Under the pieces are notes generated by a model that was given only the letters and a program-made list of their open reading frames with translations, searched no databases and was not told the DNA's origin. A stretch of DNA of 64,000 nt from Algoriphagus sp. (GTDB taxonomy: Bacteria; Bacteroidota; Bacteroidia; Cytophagales; Cyclobacteriaceae). Of this stretch, positions 37,199 through 45,879 are shown piece by piece (positions within the stretch are counted from its first letter, which is position 1; every line of letters starts with the position of its first letter). The stretch is from NCBI GenBank assembly GCA_018336015.1, contig JAGXQZ010000050.1:124001-188000 (forward strand). Direction: 5' to 3'. A program made the position numbers and the translations under genes.

Positions 37199-37960
37199 TT
37201 ACTCGATTTCCAGTACAATCGGACAATGATCCGAATGCTTTACATCCGACAAAATTACGGCACTTTTCAGTTTGTTTTGCAATTCTCTGGTAGCCATGTG
37301 GTAATCTATTCGCCATCCGAGATTTTTAGCACGGGAATTAGCCCTAAAACTCCACCAGGTATATTGATGAGGTGCGTGATTGAAGTGCCTGAAAGTATCT
37401 ATAAATCCTGAGTCAGTAAACCTGTCCATCCATGCCCGCTCTTCAGGAAGGAAGCCAGATGAGTTTTTGTTGGAAATAGGATTGTGGATGTCAATAGGCT
37501 TGTGGCAGATATTATAGTCACCACTCAAAATCAGGTTTGGATTTTCTCTTTTCAAATCTTGCATGTAACCATAAACATCATCCAGAAATTCGTACTTGAA
37601 ATCCTGCCTGACATCGCCTGTGGTACCGGATGGAAAATATGAGGAAATAAATGAGAAGCCATCAAAATCGGCTTTGATCATCCTACCTTCATCATCATAT
37701 TTATTCAATCCCATCCCATATTTCACCGTTTTTGGTTTGACTTTAGTGAAAATGGCAACACCACTATAGCCCTTCTTCACCGCTGGAAACCAATACAATT
37801 CGTAGCCCAAGTCCTGAAAAATGGTTGGGTCTACATCCTTTTCCTGTGCTTTAATTTCTTGTAAACCAATGATATCCGGATTTTCTGCCTTTAGCCAATC
37901 CACAAGACCTTTGTTCATGGCAGAACGGATACCGTTCACATTGTATGAGATTAACTTCAT
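37199..37960 (-). CDS. xth: exodeoxyribonuclease III
   Basis: This AP endonuclease/3'-exonuclease acts in base-excision repair. The 253-residue protein contains all catalytic blocks of the family: ISYNVNGIRSAMNKG, DIIGLQEIKAQE, NLILSGDYNICHKPIDI, LGWRIDYHMAT and the C-terminal SDHCPIVLEIE. The length is standard. It is on the reverse strand with small gaps on both sides. Confidence 0.96.
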   Translation of the reverse strand: MKLISYNVNGIRSAMNKGLVDWLKAENPDIIGLQEIKAQEKDVDPTIFQDLGYELYWFPAVKKGYSGVAIFTKVKPKTVKYGMGLNKYDDEGRMIKADFDGFSFISSYFPSGTTGDVRQDFKYEFLDDVYGYMQDLKRENPNLILSGDYNICHKPIDIHNPISNKNSSGFLPEERAWMDRFTDSGFIDTFRHFNHAPHQYTWWSFRANSRAKNLGWRIDYHMATRELQNKLKSAVILSDVKHSDHCPIVLEIE

Positions 37961-38051
37961 GTGGTTATAATCGATTTTTATTGGTCACATGGAATCTCGC
38001 ATTGATCATATTCCTGTGGTACTTCAGCGTATGTAGAATGCTCGATTTCAT

Positions 38052-38411
38052 TCAAATTTCTATATGATATTCTTTTTCAAAGTATTCCAATACTTGGAGC
38101 TTGAGCAATTTCTCCTGTTCCAGCAAGTCGAAATGTGGCAGTTCATTTACCAGTTTCCAATGCGGCCAACCCTCTTGGTCTACATAGTCTAGTTCATAGA
38201 ATCCGGCATAACTCAAAACTTTACAAACGGCAATGTGCATCAAGTCCTGCTTTTGCTCTTTGGAAAAGGTACGAGTTCCCTGACCCAATTCTTGTACTCC
38301 TATCAAGAAGAGTACGCCATTTAGATCATTGGGTTTTTTACCTATGGTATCCTTAAGCCCGTCCAAAAGCTTTGACCAACGTTTCTCAAGATCCAAATCT
38401 CGTTTAAACAT
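38052..38411 (-). CDS. conserved hypothetical protein, 119 aa
   Basis: The protein starts MFKRDLDLEKRWSKLLDGLK and is a soluble, mostly helical protein with conserved-looking segments NDLNGVLFLIGVQELGQG and FYELDYVDQEGWPHWKL. I do not know a function. It is 5 bases after the carboxymuconolactone decarboxylase-like gene, which suggests one transcript. Confidence 0.8.
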   Translation of the reverse strand: MFKRDLDLEKRWSKLLDGLKDTIGKKPNDLNGVLFLIGVQELGQGTRTFSKEQKQDLMHIAVCKVLSYAGFYELDYVDQEGWPHWKLVNELPHFDLLEQEKLLKLQVLEYFEKEYHIEI

Positions 38412-38416
38412 ACTCT

Positions 38417-38761
38417 TTATCCTTGATTTTCAAGTTCTTCCCAGTATTCTACGGCTCGGCGCAAATGTGGGATAACTATGGATCCGCCGATAATCATGGC
38501 TATAGAAAATACTTCGAAAACTTCTTTTCGCCCCACTCCAGCTTCAAATGATTTACCTAAATGGTACTTGATGCAGTCATCACATCTAAGCACCATGGAA
38601 CATGCAAGGCCAATCATTTCTTTGGTTTTTACGTCCAATTCTCCTTCTGCATAGGTATTGGTATCCAAATTGAAAAAGCGCTTGATTACCTTGTTGTCTT
38701 CAGATAGGATACGCTCGTTCATTTTGGCGCGGTAATCGTTGAATTCCTCTATTAGATTCAT
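38417..38761 (-). CDS. carboxymuconolactone decarboxylase / AhpD-like protein
   Basis: The 114-residue protein has the all-helical AhpD-like fold, with the redox or catalytic pair in MVLRCDDCIKYHLGKSFEAG (C-x-x-C plus a downstream His). Proteins of this family act as peroxidase partners or decarboxylases; many remain untested. The CxxC favours a thiol-based role, which fits the bacillithiol-transferase-like gene nearby. It lies 5 bases before the hypothetical gene and is divergent from comF. Confidence 0.9.
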   Translation of the reverse strand: MNLIEEFNDYRAKMNERILSEDNKVIKRFFNLDTNTYAEGELDVKTKEMIGLACSMVLRCDDCIKYHLGKSFEAGVGRKEVFEVFSIAMIIGGSIVIPHLRRAVEYWEELENQG

Positions 38762-38842
38762 TAACTTAAGGATTAAATTCGGTCCAAGGGGTAAATATAA
38801 AGCTTATTCTACCCTATGGAGGAACAACAACACTTTTTACCC

Positions 38843-39538
38843 ATGCGTTTATTTTTCTGGAAAGATTTTTTGGATCTGATCTTCCCTCGCAATTGTCCAA
38901 TTTGTGGGAAAAGTCTCTTTGACTTTGAGCCCTGTCTTTGTACCATTTGTCAAGGAACTCTTCCAAGGGCCAATTTTCACCTACGTGCGTTTGACAACGA
39001 GTTGACATCCAAGCTTAGAGGTTTGATGCCTGTTCATCGCGTGATGGCTTTTATCCGATTTACCAAAAAAGGGAAAAGTCAAAAACTTCTGCACCTTCTT
39101 AAGTATCGAAACAAGCCTGAAATCGGAGAGGAAATGGGAAGATTGTACGGAATTACCCTCACCCAAAATGGCTATTTAGGAGAATGGGACATCATTATTC
39201 CAGTACCGCTTCATCCTTTGAAACAAAAGCGAAGAGGGTATAATCAAAGTGAAAAGTTTGCCTATGGCCTTTCTCAAACGCTGAAGATACCTGCCAAAGA
39301 AATGCTGGAGCGAAAAAAATTTACAGAAACCCAAACCAAAAAATCCAGACTTCAGCGATTGGAAAATGTGGATGAAGTTTTTGATCTGAAAGAAACAGAA
39401 AATGTCAGCGGGCTTCGGATCTTATTGGTTGATGATGTCATAACTACCGGCGCAACGCTTTGTGCCTGTGCCAATGTGCTTTTGGCCTATGGGGCAAAAC
39501 ATGTAGATTTGGCGACCATCGCAGCAGGTGGCCAATGA
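38843..39538 (+). CDS. comF: ComF-family phosphoribosyltransferase-like protein
   Basis: ComF-type proteins are linked to DNA uptake and usually combine a zinc finger with a PRTase domain. The zinc-finger cysteines lie in RNCPICGKSLFD and PCLCTICQGTLP. The PRPP-binding loop is LLVDDVITTGATLCAC, and PLHPLKQKRRGYNQSEKFA is the family motif. The start at 38843 (MRLFFWKDFLDLIFPRNC) matches family N-termini; an ATG at 38816 would add nine residues. The thiol-transferase gene follows after 9 bases. Confidence 0.92.
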   Translation: MRLFFWKDFLDLIFPRNCPICGKSLFDFEPCLCTICQGTLPRANFHLRAFDNELTSKLRGLMPVHRVMAFIRFTKKGKSQKLLHLLKYRNKPEIGEEMGRLYGITLTQNGYLGEWDIIIPVPLHPLKQKRRGYNQSEKFAYGLSQTLKIPAKEMLERKKFTETQTKKSRLQRLENVDEVFDLKETENVSGLRILLVDDVITTGATLCACANVLLAYGAKHVDLATIAAGGQ

Positions 39539-39547
39539 TCAAAAACC

Positions 39548-40087
39548 ATGAGCATAGACATCGAATTTCTAAAATATCCTGTCGGAAAATTTCAGCTTCC
39601 AGAAAGTATCGATTCTGAATCCATTACGGAGGCCATTCAAACCTTAAAAAGTTTTCCAGGTCTGATATTTACAGCAGTTAGTCCACTTTCGCCAGAACAA
39701 CTAGACACCCCCTATCGCCCCGGAGGATGGACTGTGCGTCAGCTTATCCACCATTGTGCAGATAGCCACATGAATGCATTTATCCGCTTCAAACTTGCCT
39801 TGACGGAACAAAACCCCACGATTAAACCCTACGAGGAGGCCGAATGGGCTAAGCTTCCGGATTCCAATTTGCCGATCGAACCTTCATTGGCACTGATTAA
39901 AGCGATCCATCTTAAATGGGTTACGCTGTTGGATTCTATGAAAGCCGAAGATTTCAAGAAAACTTTTTTTCACCCCGAAAAGCAGAAATCTCAATCCTTA
40001 GATGGGGTCACGTTGATGTATGCTTGGCACTCCACCCATCACTTGGCACATGTCCAGCAGTTGGTCTTGAGAAATTTTGACCGGTAA
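39548..40087 (+). CDS. DinB/YfiT-family putative bacillithiol transferase
   Basis: The 179-residue protein starts with the family sequence LKYPVGKFQLPES and has the DinB-fold metal motif: PGGWTVRQLIHHCADSHMN with the first His, and YAWHSTHHLAHVQQL with the other two. YfiT/BstA proteins transfer bacillithiol to electrophiles. The assignment fits a Bacteroidota host using bacillithiol. It lies between comF and an SDR gene on one strand. Confidence 0.93.
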   Translation: MSIDIEFLKYPVGKFQLPESIDSESITEAIQTLKSFPGLIFTAVSPLSPEQLDTPYRPGGWTVRQLIHHCADSHMNAFIRFKLALTEQNPTIKPYEEAEWAKLPDSNLPIEPSLALIKAIHLKWVTLLDSMKAEDFKKTFFHPEKQKSQSLDGVTLMYAWHSTHHLAHVQQLVLRNFDR

Positions 40088-40100
40088 ATCCTAAACGCCC

Positions 40101-40859
40101 ATGAATATTTCTCTTAAACATCAGCGAATCCTCGTAACTGGCGCTTCACGTGGAATCGGCAGGGCTATAGCAAGACAGCTCTCTGAATCTGGCGCTGAGG
40201 TAATTATCCATTACAACTCAAATCGTGCTGAGGCGGAAAGTCTGCTAAGCCGACTCAAAAACCCAGCCCATATTGAGGCGTGCGATCTTTCCCAATCTAC
40301 TGAAGTAGTCGGATTTATTCCCCGATTAGTGGAAAAATATGGGCCTTTGACTGCTTTGGTGAATAATGCAGGCATCTCCCCCATGGCCCCCGACACCTTG
40401 CCTACAGGAGAATGGCTCCAAATCTGGGAAAAAGTCATGGCGGTCAATTCAACTGCTGTCGGGATTCTAACCAAAGAATTTATAGATCAGGCTAAGCCAC
40501 AGGAAAATGGACGTATCGTGATGATTTCCTCACGGGCAGCCTTCCGCGGAGATACGCCCGATTACTTAGCTTATGCTGCATCAAAAGGAGCATTGGTGAG
40601 TTTAACCCGCTCGATAGCAAGACATTATGGTAAAATAGGAATCAAAGCATTCCTGATTGCACCAGGATTTACACGTACAGATATGGCCAATGATATTTTG
40701 GCTGAGTATGGTGAAGACTTTGCACTCAAAGATATTGCACTAAAGGAACTGACTTTGCCTGAAGATATTGCGCCGATGGTCACGTTACTATGTTCAGGAT
40801 TGGCAGATCATGCAACTGGCACTTCCATCGATATGAACGCAGGATCTTATGTAAGGTAA
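40101..40859 (+). CDS. short-chain dehydrogenase/reductase (FabG-like)
   Basis: This NAD(P)-dependent oxidoreductase of 252 residues has the cofactor motif VTGASRGIGRAIARQL, the NNAGIS motif and the catalytic S...YxxxK: MISSRAAFRGD and YLAYAASKGALVSLTRS. The closing region GLADHATGTSIDMNAGSYVR is standard. The substrate is unknown; 3-oxoacyl reductase activity is possible. It starts 13 bases after the bacillithiol-transferase-like gene. Confidence 0.94.
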   Translation: MNISLKHQRILVTGASRGIGRAIARQLSESGAEVIIHYNSNRAEAESLLSRLKNPAHIEACDLSQSTEVVGFIPRLVEKYGPLTALVNNAGISPMAPDTLPTGEWLQIWEKVMAVNSTAVGILTKEFIDQAKPQENGRIVMISSRAAFRGDTPDYLAYAASKGALVSLTRSIARHYGKIGIKAFLIAPGFTRTDMANDILAEYGEDFALKDIALKELTLPEDIAPMVTLLCSGLADHATGTSIDMNAGSYVR

Positions 40860-40910
40860 GTTTATCTAAACCTCTGCCTGAGCTTTAGGTTATTTGGAAA
40901 AAGTACTTGC

Positions 40911-41498
40911 ATGCCAACTAGAGATCCAGTCCTTACACCCGAGCTGATCAAAATTCTGAAAATCTTCATTTTTTCATCTTTTGGGTTGGTTTTGGTCTTT
41001 TCTTTCTTCAATACCTACCGGGCAGACAATACGGGTCAAGACAGAACCTTTAAAGTATCTGATGCAGAAAAATTGTATTTTTTAAATGTCAGATCCATTC
41101 ATTATGATCGAGAGCTGAGACGTGATGCAGGAATGACGCTTTTTCGACATGGGAAAAGAATGCGGTCTGATTCCCTGCCCACTTTTGAACCGATGATCCT
41201 TGTCAGTCCGATCAAAGATGAGGCTTACATATTTTTTGAACTTCTCAATGCGGAATATCCAATTTCTCTTTATACACTGTCTGATAAGGATTCCACTTCA
41301 GTAGAATTTTCCAATGGAAATAATCAGGATCATTTGAAGTTGATGAACCAGTTAAAACCTTGGATAGAAGCTAATTATCAAATTGTATTGAAAAAGGGGA
41401 ATCAAAGTTTTCCTCTTTGGTCTACTGAGGAGGAAAAAGAAGTTTTCAAAACCATAGCAGAAGACTATTTTCGGCTGATCAATCAAGCTCACAACTAG
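40911..41498 (+). CDS. membrane-anchored hypothetical protein, 195 aa
   Basis: One N-terminal transmembrane segment (ILKIFIFSSFGLVLVFSFF) is followed by a soluble domain with a mix of beta strands and charged loops (LYFLNVRSIHYDRELRRDAG, PMILVSPIKDEAYIFFEL). No known motif is seen. The stop overlaps the next start (TAGTG), so it is translationally coupled to the thioesterase. Confidence 0.8.
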   Translation: MPTRDPVLTPELIKILKIFIFSSFGLVLVFSFFNTYRADNTGQDRTFKVSDAEKLYFLNVRSIHYDRELRRDAGMTLFRHGKRMRSDSLPTFEPMILVSPIKDEAYIFFELLNAEYPISLYTLSDKDSTSVEFSNGNNQDHLKLMNQLKPWIEANYQIVLKKGNQSFPLWSTEEEKEVFKTIAEDYFRLINQAHN

Positions 41499-41956
41499 TG
41501 GAAAACGCAACTACACCCCAACTCGAATTTTTCAAGTCATTTATTGGAAAAACGCTTGACCAAACACCATCAGCTGCAGGCAATTGGCTGGCTGGCGTAC
41601 TCCTTGATGTAGATAACCATCACATTAAAGTCCAATACGTGGTAAGACCGGAGATGTGCAATCCCGGAAAGATTCTCCATGGAGGTATTGCTTCCTTGAT
41701 GCTGGATGATGTGATCGGGATGGGAAATTTTGTGGCAGGATCGGAATACCTGATGACGAGTATTAATTTGAATGTGGACTTCCTAGCAGCAGCTCAGATC
41801 GGCGAAAAGCTCGAAGTTACCGCCAAGTTGGTTCGCTCGGGATCCAATCTGAATCATTGGGAAGCCATCATCCGAAAGGATACAGGAAAAATCGTAGCAA
41901 AAGCAAGTTCCAACCTGATTAAAACTCATGTGAAGCTTTCCGACTTGGGGTACTGA
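41498..41956 (+). CDS. PaaI-family thioesterase
   Basis: This 152-residue hotdog-fold protein hydrolyses acyl-CoA or related thioesters. The helix motif GKILHGGIASLMLDDVIGMG contains the HGG and Asp positions used for catalysis, and YLMTSINLNVDFLAAAQIGE follows. It starts at a GTG whose first base is the last base of the preceding stop codon. Its acyl substrate is unknown. Confidence 0.92.
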   Translation: MENATTPQLEFFKSFIGKTLDQTPSAAGNWLAGVLLDVDNHHIKVQYVVRPEMCNPGKILHGGIASLMLDDVIGMGNFVAGSEYLMTSINLNVDFLAAAQIGEKLEVTAKLVRSGSNLNHWEAIIRKDTGKIVAKASSNLIKTHVKLSDLGY

Positions 41957-42014
41957 TTTTCCATTAGTACCACAAATTTTTTAAGTAGATATAGTTATCT
42001 TTCTTTTTTATTAA

Positions 42015-42031
42015 GCCACAGATTCACAGAT
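42015..42031 (+). repeat. left flanking repeat of the GxxExxY unit
   Basis: GCCACAGATTCACAGAT, followed by T residues, sits directly against the ATG of the GxxExxY gene. It is the inverted counterpart of ATCTGTGCATCTGTGGC after the gene (42424-42440), so the gene is bracketed by short inverted repeats. Confidence 0.65.
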
Positions 42032-42035
42032 TTTT

Positions 42036-42410
42036 ATGGAAAATTTTCCCTTTAAAATAGAGACATACAAAATATTGGGACTATGTATGGAAGTCCATAA
42101 TAATTTAGGGCATGGGTTTTTGGAGATAGTTTATAAGGATGCACTTGAAATTGAATTTAAGAGAAATCAGATTCCATTTGAAAGGGAAAAAGAGTATCCA
42201 GTGAATTATAAAGGGATCCAACTACCCCATCGTTTTTTTGCTGACTTCATCGTTTATGAAAAAATCATTTTGGAGGTAAAAGGTGTAAATGGAATACATG
42301 ATGAACATGTTGCTCAAGCCATCAATTATTTGAAGGTTTCCAAAAATCAGGTGGCTCTTATTGTGAATTTTGGAGAGCCAAAGCTGACGTTTAAAAGAAT
42401 AAAACTGTAA
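42036..42410 (+). CDS. GxxExxY-family protein (PD-(D/E)XK nuclease-like fold)
   Basis: The 124-residue protein has the name-giving motif in NNLGHGFLEIVYKDAL, then RFFADFIVYEKIILEVKG, which carries the D...E-x-K pattern of the restriction-endonuclease fold. It ends with VSKNQVALIVNFGEPKLTFKR. The family's role is unknown; nuclease activity is inferred from fold only. It is flanked by inverted CACAGAT repeats, and a decayed second copy of its 3' end lies just downstream. Confidence 0.9.
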   Translation: MENFPFKIETYKILGLCMEVHNNLGHGFLEIVYKDALEIEFKRNQIPFEREKEYPVNYKGIQLPHRFFADFIVYEKIILEVKGVNGIHDEHVAQAINYLKVSKNQVALIVNFGEPKLTFKRIKL

Positions 42411-42416
42411 ATTTTT

Positions 42417-42440
42417 AAAAATTATCTGTGCATCTGTGGC
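42417..42440 (+). repeat. middle flanking repeat of the GxxExxY unit
   Basis: ATCTGTGCATCTGTGGC (42424-42440), preceded by an A-rich stretch, is repeated almost exactly at 42584-42600 (ATCTGTGCCTCTGTGGC) and inverted at 42015. It separates the intact gene from the relic. Confidence 0.65.
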
Positions 42441-42469
42441 AATTCAAGACTTCTCGAGGAGCCAATTGA

Positions 42470-42576
42470 ATTCACGATGAACATTTTACTCAGGAAATAA
42501 ATTATCTGATGGTTTCCAAAAATCATACTACGCTTTTTGTGGAGCTTGAATAGCAAAAGCAGACTATTGGTATTTT
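42470..42576 (+). pseudogene. relic of a second GxxExxY gene (C-terminal part)
   Basis: Reading in frame from 42470 gives IHDEHFTQEINYLMVSKNH and then TTLFVELE before a TAG at 42551. The intact gene reads IHDEHVAQAINYLKVSKNQ at the same place. A TGA lies directly before the relic, and the 5' part is missing. The relic and the intact gene are both followed by the same ATCTGTG repeat, so this was a whole gene-plus-repeat unit that has decayed. Confidence 0.8.
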
Positions 42577-42577
42577 T

Positions 42578-42600
42578 AAAAATATCTGTGCCTCTGTGGC
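42578..42600 (+). repeat. right flanking repeat of the GxxExxY unit
   Basis: ATCTGTGCCTCTGTGGC (42584-42600) after an A-run is the third copy of the repeat. Its last base is part of the stop codon of the convergent methyltransferase gene. Confidence 0.65.
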
Positions 42601-43136
42601 TAATCAAATCCCCTCAGCTTCACCATCAAATCCCAAACAGCAATCCCTAAGCTTACCGAGATGTTAAGCGAGTGCTTCGTGCCTAGCTGAGGGATTTCTA
42701 GGACGGCATCACAGTTTTTCAGCACGTCTTCTTCTACTCCAAAAACTTCATTTCCGAAGACTAACGCATATTTTTTTCCTTTTTCTGGAGCAAAATCATG
42801 GAGCATCACGGATCGGTCTACCTGTTCTAATGCACAAATCTGGTATCCTTGAGCTTTCAGTTTTTCAATTGCTTCCACGGTATTCAGGCAATATTCCCAC
42901 TCCACGGATTCGGTAGCGCCAAGTGCTGTTTTTTGGATATCGCGGTGAGGAGGAGTGCCGGTGATGCCGCAGAGGTAGATTTTATTGATTCGAAATGCAT
43001 CCGCCGTTCGAAAAGCTGATCCGACATTGTTTAGGCTACGGATATTGTCTAGCACAATGGCAATTGGTGATTTTTCGGTGTTTCTAAATTCCTCGACAGA
43101 TAATCGGTCGAGATCTTCCATGCTTAATTTCTTCAT
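42600..43136 (-). CDS. SpoU/TrmH-family RNA 2'-O-methyltransferase
   Basis: This SPOUT-fold enzyme methylates tRNA or rRNA ribose. The 178-residue protein has motif 1 LDNIRSLNNVGSAFRTADAF, motif 2 ALVFGNEVFGVEEDVL and motif 3 IPQLGTKHSLNISVSLGIAV. It lacks the N-terminal substrate-binding domain, as in the short TrmH-like group. Its specific RNA target is unknown. Its stop codon borders the CACAGAT repeat, and it is divergent from mutS. Confidence 0.92.
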   Translation of the reverse strand: MKKLSMEDLDRLSVEEFRNTEKSPIAIVLDNIRSLNNVGSAFRTADAFRINKIYLCGITGTPPHRDIQKTALGATESVEWEYCLNTVEAIEKLKAQGYQICALEQVDRSVMLHDFAPEKGKKYALVFGNEVFGVEEDVLKNCDAVLEIPQLGTKHSLNISVSLGIAVWDLMVKLRGFD

Positions 43137-43215
43137 CTTTTTTGATCTCCTGCCCTAATCGGCTATTTTCAGGCCATATTCCCGATTCCAAAAGTACGAC
43201 AATTCCATTTTACCC

Positions 43216-45819
43216 ATGAGCAAATCAAAAGACGGACAGGAAACTCCCCTGATGAAGCAATACAACGCCATCAAGGCCAAGCATCCGGGTGCTTTATTGC
43301 TTTTTCGGGTGGGAGATTTTTATGAGACTTTTGGTGAAGATGCCGTCGTAGCAAGCAGAGTGTTGGACATTGTCTTGACCAAGAGAGCGAATGGGGCAGC
43401 CTCCCACATCGAGCTGGCAGGCTTTCCTCATCATTCTTTGGACAATTACCTCCCCAAATTGGTCCGAGCAGGTAATCGCGTGGCCATCTGTGATCAGCTT
43501 GAAGATCCAAAAATGGTCAAAGGGATTGTCAAACGAGGGGTCACAGAACTGGTTACTCCTGGTCTTTCTTATAATGATCAGGTGCTCGATACCCGCAAAA
43601 ACAATTACCTCGCTTCGATTCATTTCGGAAAAGAAAAGCATGGAATCGCTTTCTTGGACGTTTCCACAGGGGAATTCATGTGTGCTGAAGGAAACGCTGC
43701 CTACGTCGAAAAGCTCTTGCAAAGCTTCGCTCCTTCTGAACTCATTTTCTCAAAAGCAGCAAAAAAAACCGCTGCCGACCTGATCAAAAATGACTTTATT
43801 ACTTTCCATTGCGAAGACTGGGTCTATCAGTTTGACTTTACATACGAAAAGCTAAAGAATCACTTTGGTACTGCTAACCTGAAAGGATTTGGTATTGAGG
43901 AATTGGAGTCTGGAATAGTGGCTGCGGGAGCGATTCTCTTTTATTTGGAAGAAACCGAGCATCGTGAGGTTCAGCATATTTCATCCATTTCCAGGATTGC
44001 GGAGGAAAAATACGTGTGGTTGGACAAGTTTACCATTCGTAATCTTGAGCTGGTATATCCTCAGCACGAAGGAGGAGTGCCATTGATCCATATCCTTGAT
44101 CAGACCGTGACGCCGATGGGATCTCGGATGATGAAAAAGTGGATGGTTCTTCCCTTGAAGGAAAAACAGCCCATCGAAGAAAGGCTTAATGTGGTAGATT
44201 TTTTCTACCAAAACTCTACTCTGATCGAAGAGATCCTAGGTCCACTTCGACATATCGGGGATTTGGAGCGATTGATCTCCAAAGTGGTCGTCGGTAGAGC
44301 CAATCCAAGGGAAATGAATCAGATCAAGCGGGCATTGAAGTCCACGCTTCCGATCAAGGAATTACTGAAAAATCAGTCAAATCCGACATTGAAGCGACTT
44401 TCCGACCAAATTCACCCCTGTGAATTTTTGCTGGAAAAAATTGAGCGTGAACTCCAAGAAGATGCACCGATGCTGGTTCATCAGGGAGGGGTGATCAAAG
44501 ACGGGGTCGATTCTGAATTGGATGAATACAGAGGCTTGGCGAATAAAGGCAAAGATTTCTTGGTGCAAATCCAACATCGCGAGGTCCAGAATACAGGAAT
44601 TTCTTCTCTCAAAATATCATACAATAAAGTCTTTGGGTACTACCTCGAAGTGACTCATGCCCACAAGGATAAAGTTCCTGCGGAGTGGATCCGAAAGCAG
44701 ACTTTGGTCAATGCAGAGCGGTACATTACGCCAGAGTTGAAGGACTATGAAGAGAAAATCCTCAATGCGGAAGAGCGAATGATTGCTTTGGAGCAGAAGT
44801 ATTTCCAAGAATTGGTACAAGAAGCAGCACAATATGTGACTCAAATCCAGCAAAATGCTAGAGTTCTGGGCACCTTGGATGCCTTGCTTTCCTTTGCAAA
44901 AGTTGCACTTAGCAATGGGTATAACCGACCAAAAATCTCAGATACAGAAACCCTTGAAATCAAGGATGGTCGACACCCTGTGATCGAGAAGCAGCTGCCT
45001 GTAGGCGAGCATTATGTGCCGAATGACATTTACTTAGATCATGACAGTCAGCAGATCATGATCATAACCGGTCCCAATATGGCAGGTAAGTCAGCTCTTT
45101 TGAGACAGACAGCCTTGATCGTGCTTATGGCTCAAATGGGAAGCTTTGTACCGGCGTCTTTTGCCAGAGTGGGAATCATTGACAAGGTTTTCACCCGAGT
45201 GGGGGCTTCTGATAACCTTTCCAAGGGAGAATCCACCTTCATGGTAGAAATGACCGAGACTGCTAGTATTTTGAATAATCTTTCAGATCGAAGCTTGGTA
45301 CTGATGGATGAGATTGGTAGGGGCACATCTACTTATGATGGGATATCCATAGCATGGTCTATTGTGGAGTTTCTTCACAATCATCCAACTTTCAAAGCCA
45401 AGACGCTTTTTGCCACCCATTACCATGAGTTGAATCAATTGGCCAGTGATTTTCCAAGAATCAAAAACTTCAATGTGGCGGTAAAAGAGGTAGGGAATAA
45501 AGTGATTTTCATGCGGAAACTGAAGGAAGGTGGTAGTGAACACAGTTTTGGTATCCATGTCGCTCAGATGGCCGGTATGCCCAATCCTGTTGTCTTGAGA
45601 GCCGCCGAAATCATGGGGCATTTGGAAAAGGATAAGGCGCTAAAGGAAAAAAAGGAAACCTTTAAAACCGTTCCTAAAAATAATTTCCAGTTGAGTCTTT
45701 TTGAGATGGACCCCAAACTGACTGAAGCAAAGAAACTTATTGATGAATTGGATATCAATACTATTTCTCCCATTGAAGCATTATTGAAATTGCATGAAAT
45801 CAAAAAGAAAATGGAATAG
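43216..45819 (+). CDS. mutS: DNA mismatch repair protein MutS
   Basis: MutS recognises mismatches and starts repair. The 867-residue protein has the mismatch-reading F-x-E in LLFRVGDFYETFGEDA, the lever/clamp region (ISYNKVFGYYLEVTHAHKDK), the Walker A motif ITGPNMAGKSALLRQTALI, Walker B LVLMDEIGRGTSTYDG and the C-terminal dimer motif FATHYHELNQL. The length is standard. A LuxR-type gene follows after 60 bases. Confidence 0.98.
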   Translation: MSKSKDGQETPLMKQYNAIKAKHPGALLLFRVGDFYETFGEDAVVASRVLDIVLTKRANGAASHIELAGFPHHSLDNYLPKLVRAGNRVAICDQLEDPKMVKGIVKRGVTELVTPGLSYNDQVLDTRKNNYLASIHFGKEKHGIAFLDVSTGEFMCAEGNAAYVEKLLQSFAPSELIFSKAAKKTAADLIKNDFITFHCEDWVYQFDFTYEKLKNHFGTANLKGFGIEELESGIVAAGAILFYLEETEHREVQHISSISRIAEEKYVWLDKFTIRNLELVYPQHEGGVPLIHILDQTVTPMGSRMMKKWMVLPLKEKQPIEERLNVVDFFYQNSTLIEEILGPLRHIGDLERLISKVVVGRANPREMNQIKRALKSTLPIKELLKNQSNPTLKRLSDQIHPCEFLLEKIERELQEDAPMLVHQGGVIKDGVDSELDEYRGLANKGKDFLVQIQHREVQNTGISSLKISYNKVFGYYLEVTHAHKDKVPAEWIRKQTLVNAERYITPELKDYEEKILNAEERMIALEQKYFQELVQEAAQYVTQIQQNARVLGTLDALLSFAKVALSNGYNRPKISDTETLEIKDGRHPVIEKQLPVGEHYVPNDIYLDHDSQQIMIITGPNMAGKSALLRQTALIVLMAQMGSFVPASFARVGIIDKVFTRVGASDNLSKGESTFMVEMTETASILNNLSDRSLVLMDEIGRGTSTYDGISIAWSIVEFLHNHPTFKAKTLFATHYHELNQLASDFPRIKNFNVAVKEVGNKVIFMRKLKEGGSEHSFGIHVAQMAGMPNPVVLRAAEIMGHLEKDKALKEKKETFKTVPKNNFQLSLFEMDPKLTEAKKLIDELDINTISPIEALLKLHEIKKKME

Positions 45820-45879
45820 TGAATATTATATTATTATTAAATTGACCTAGTCAAAACTCAACACTAGAAGTATTTTTCT

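Noticed and set aside
40145..40160. Third parS-like sequence (TTCACGTGGAA) in the SDR gene
   Set aside because: Only about 12 of 16 positions match, and the bases encode the conserved GASRGIG motif, so codon constraint explains it.
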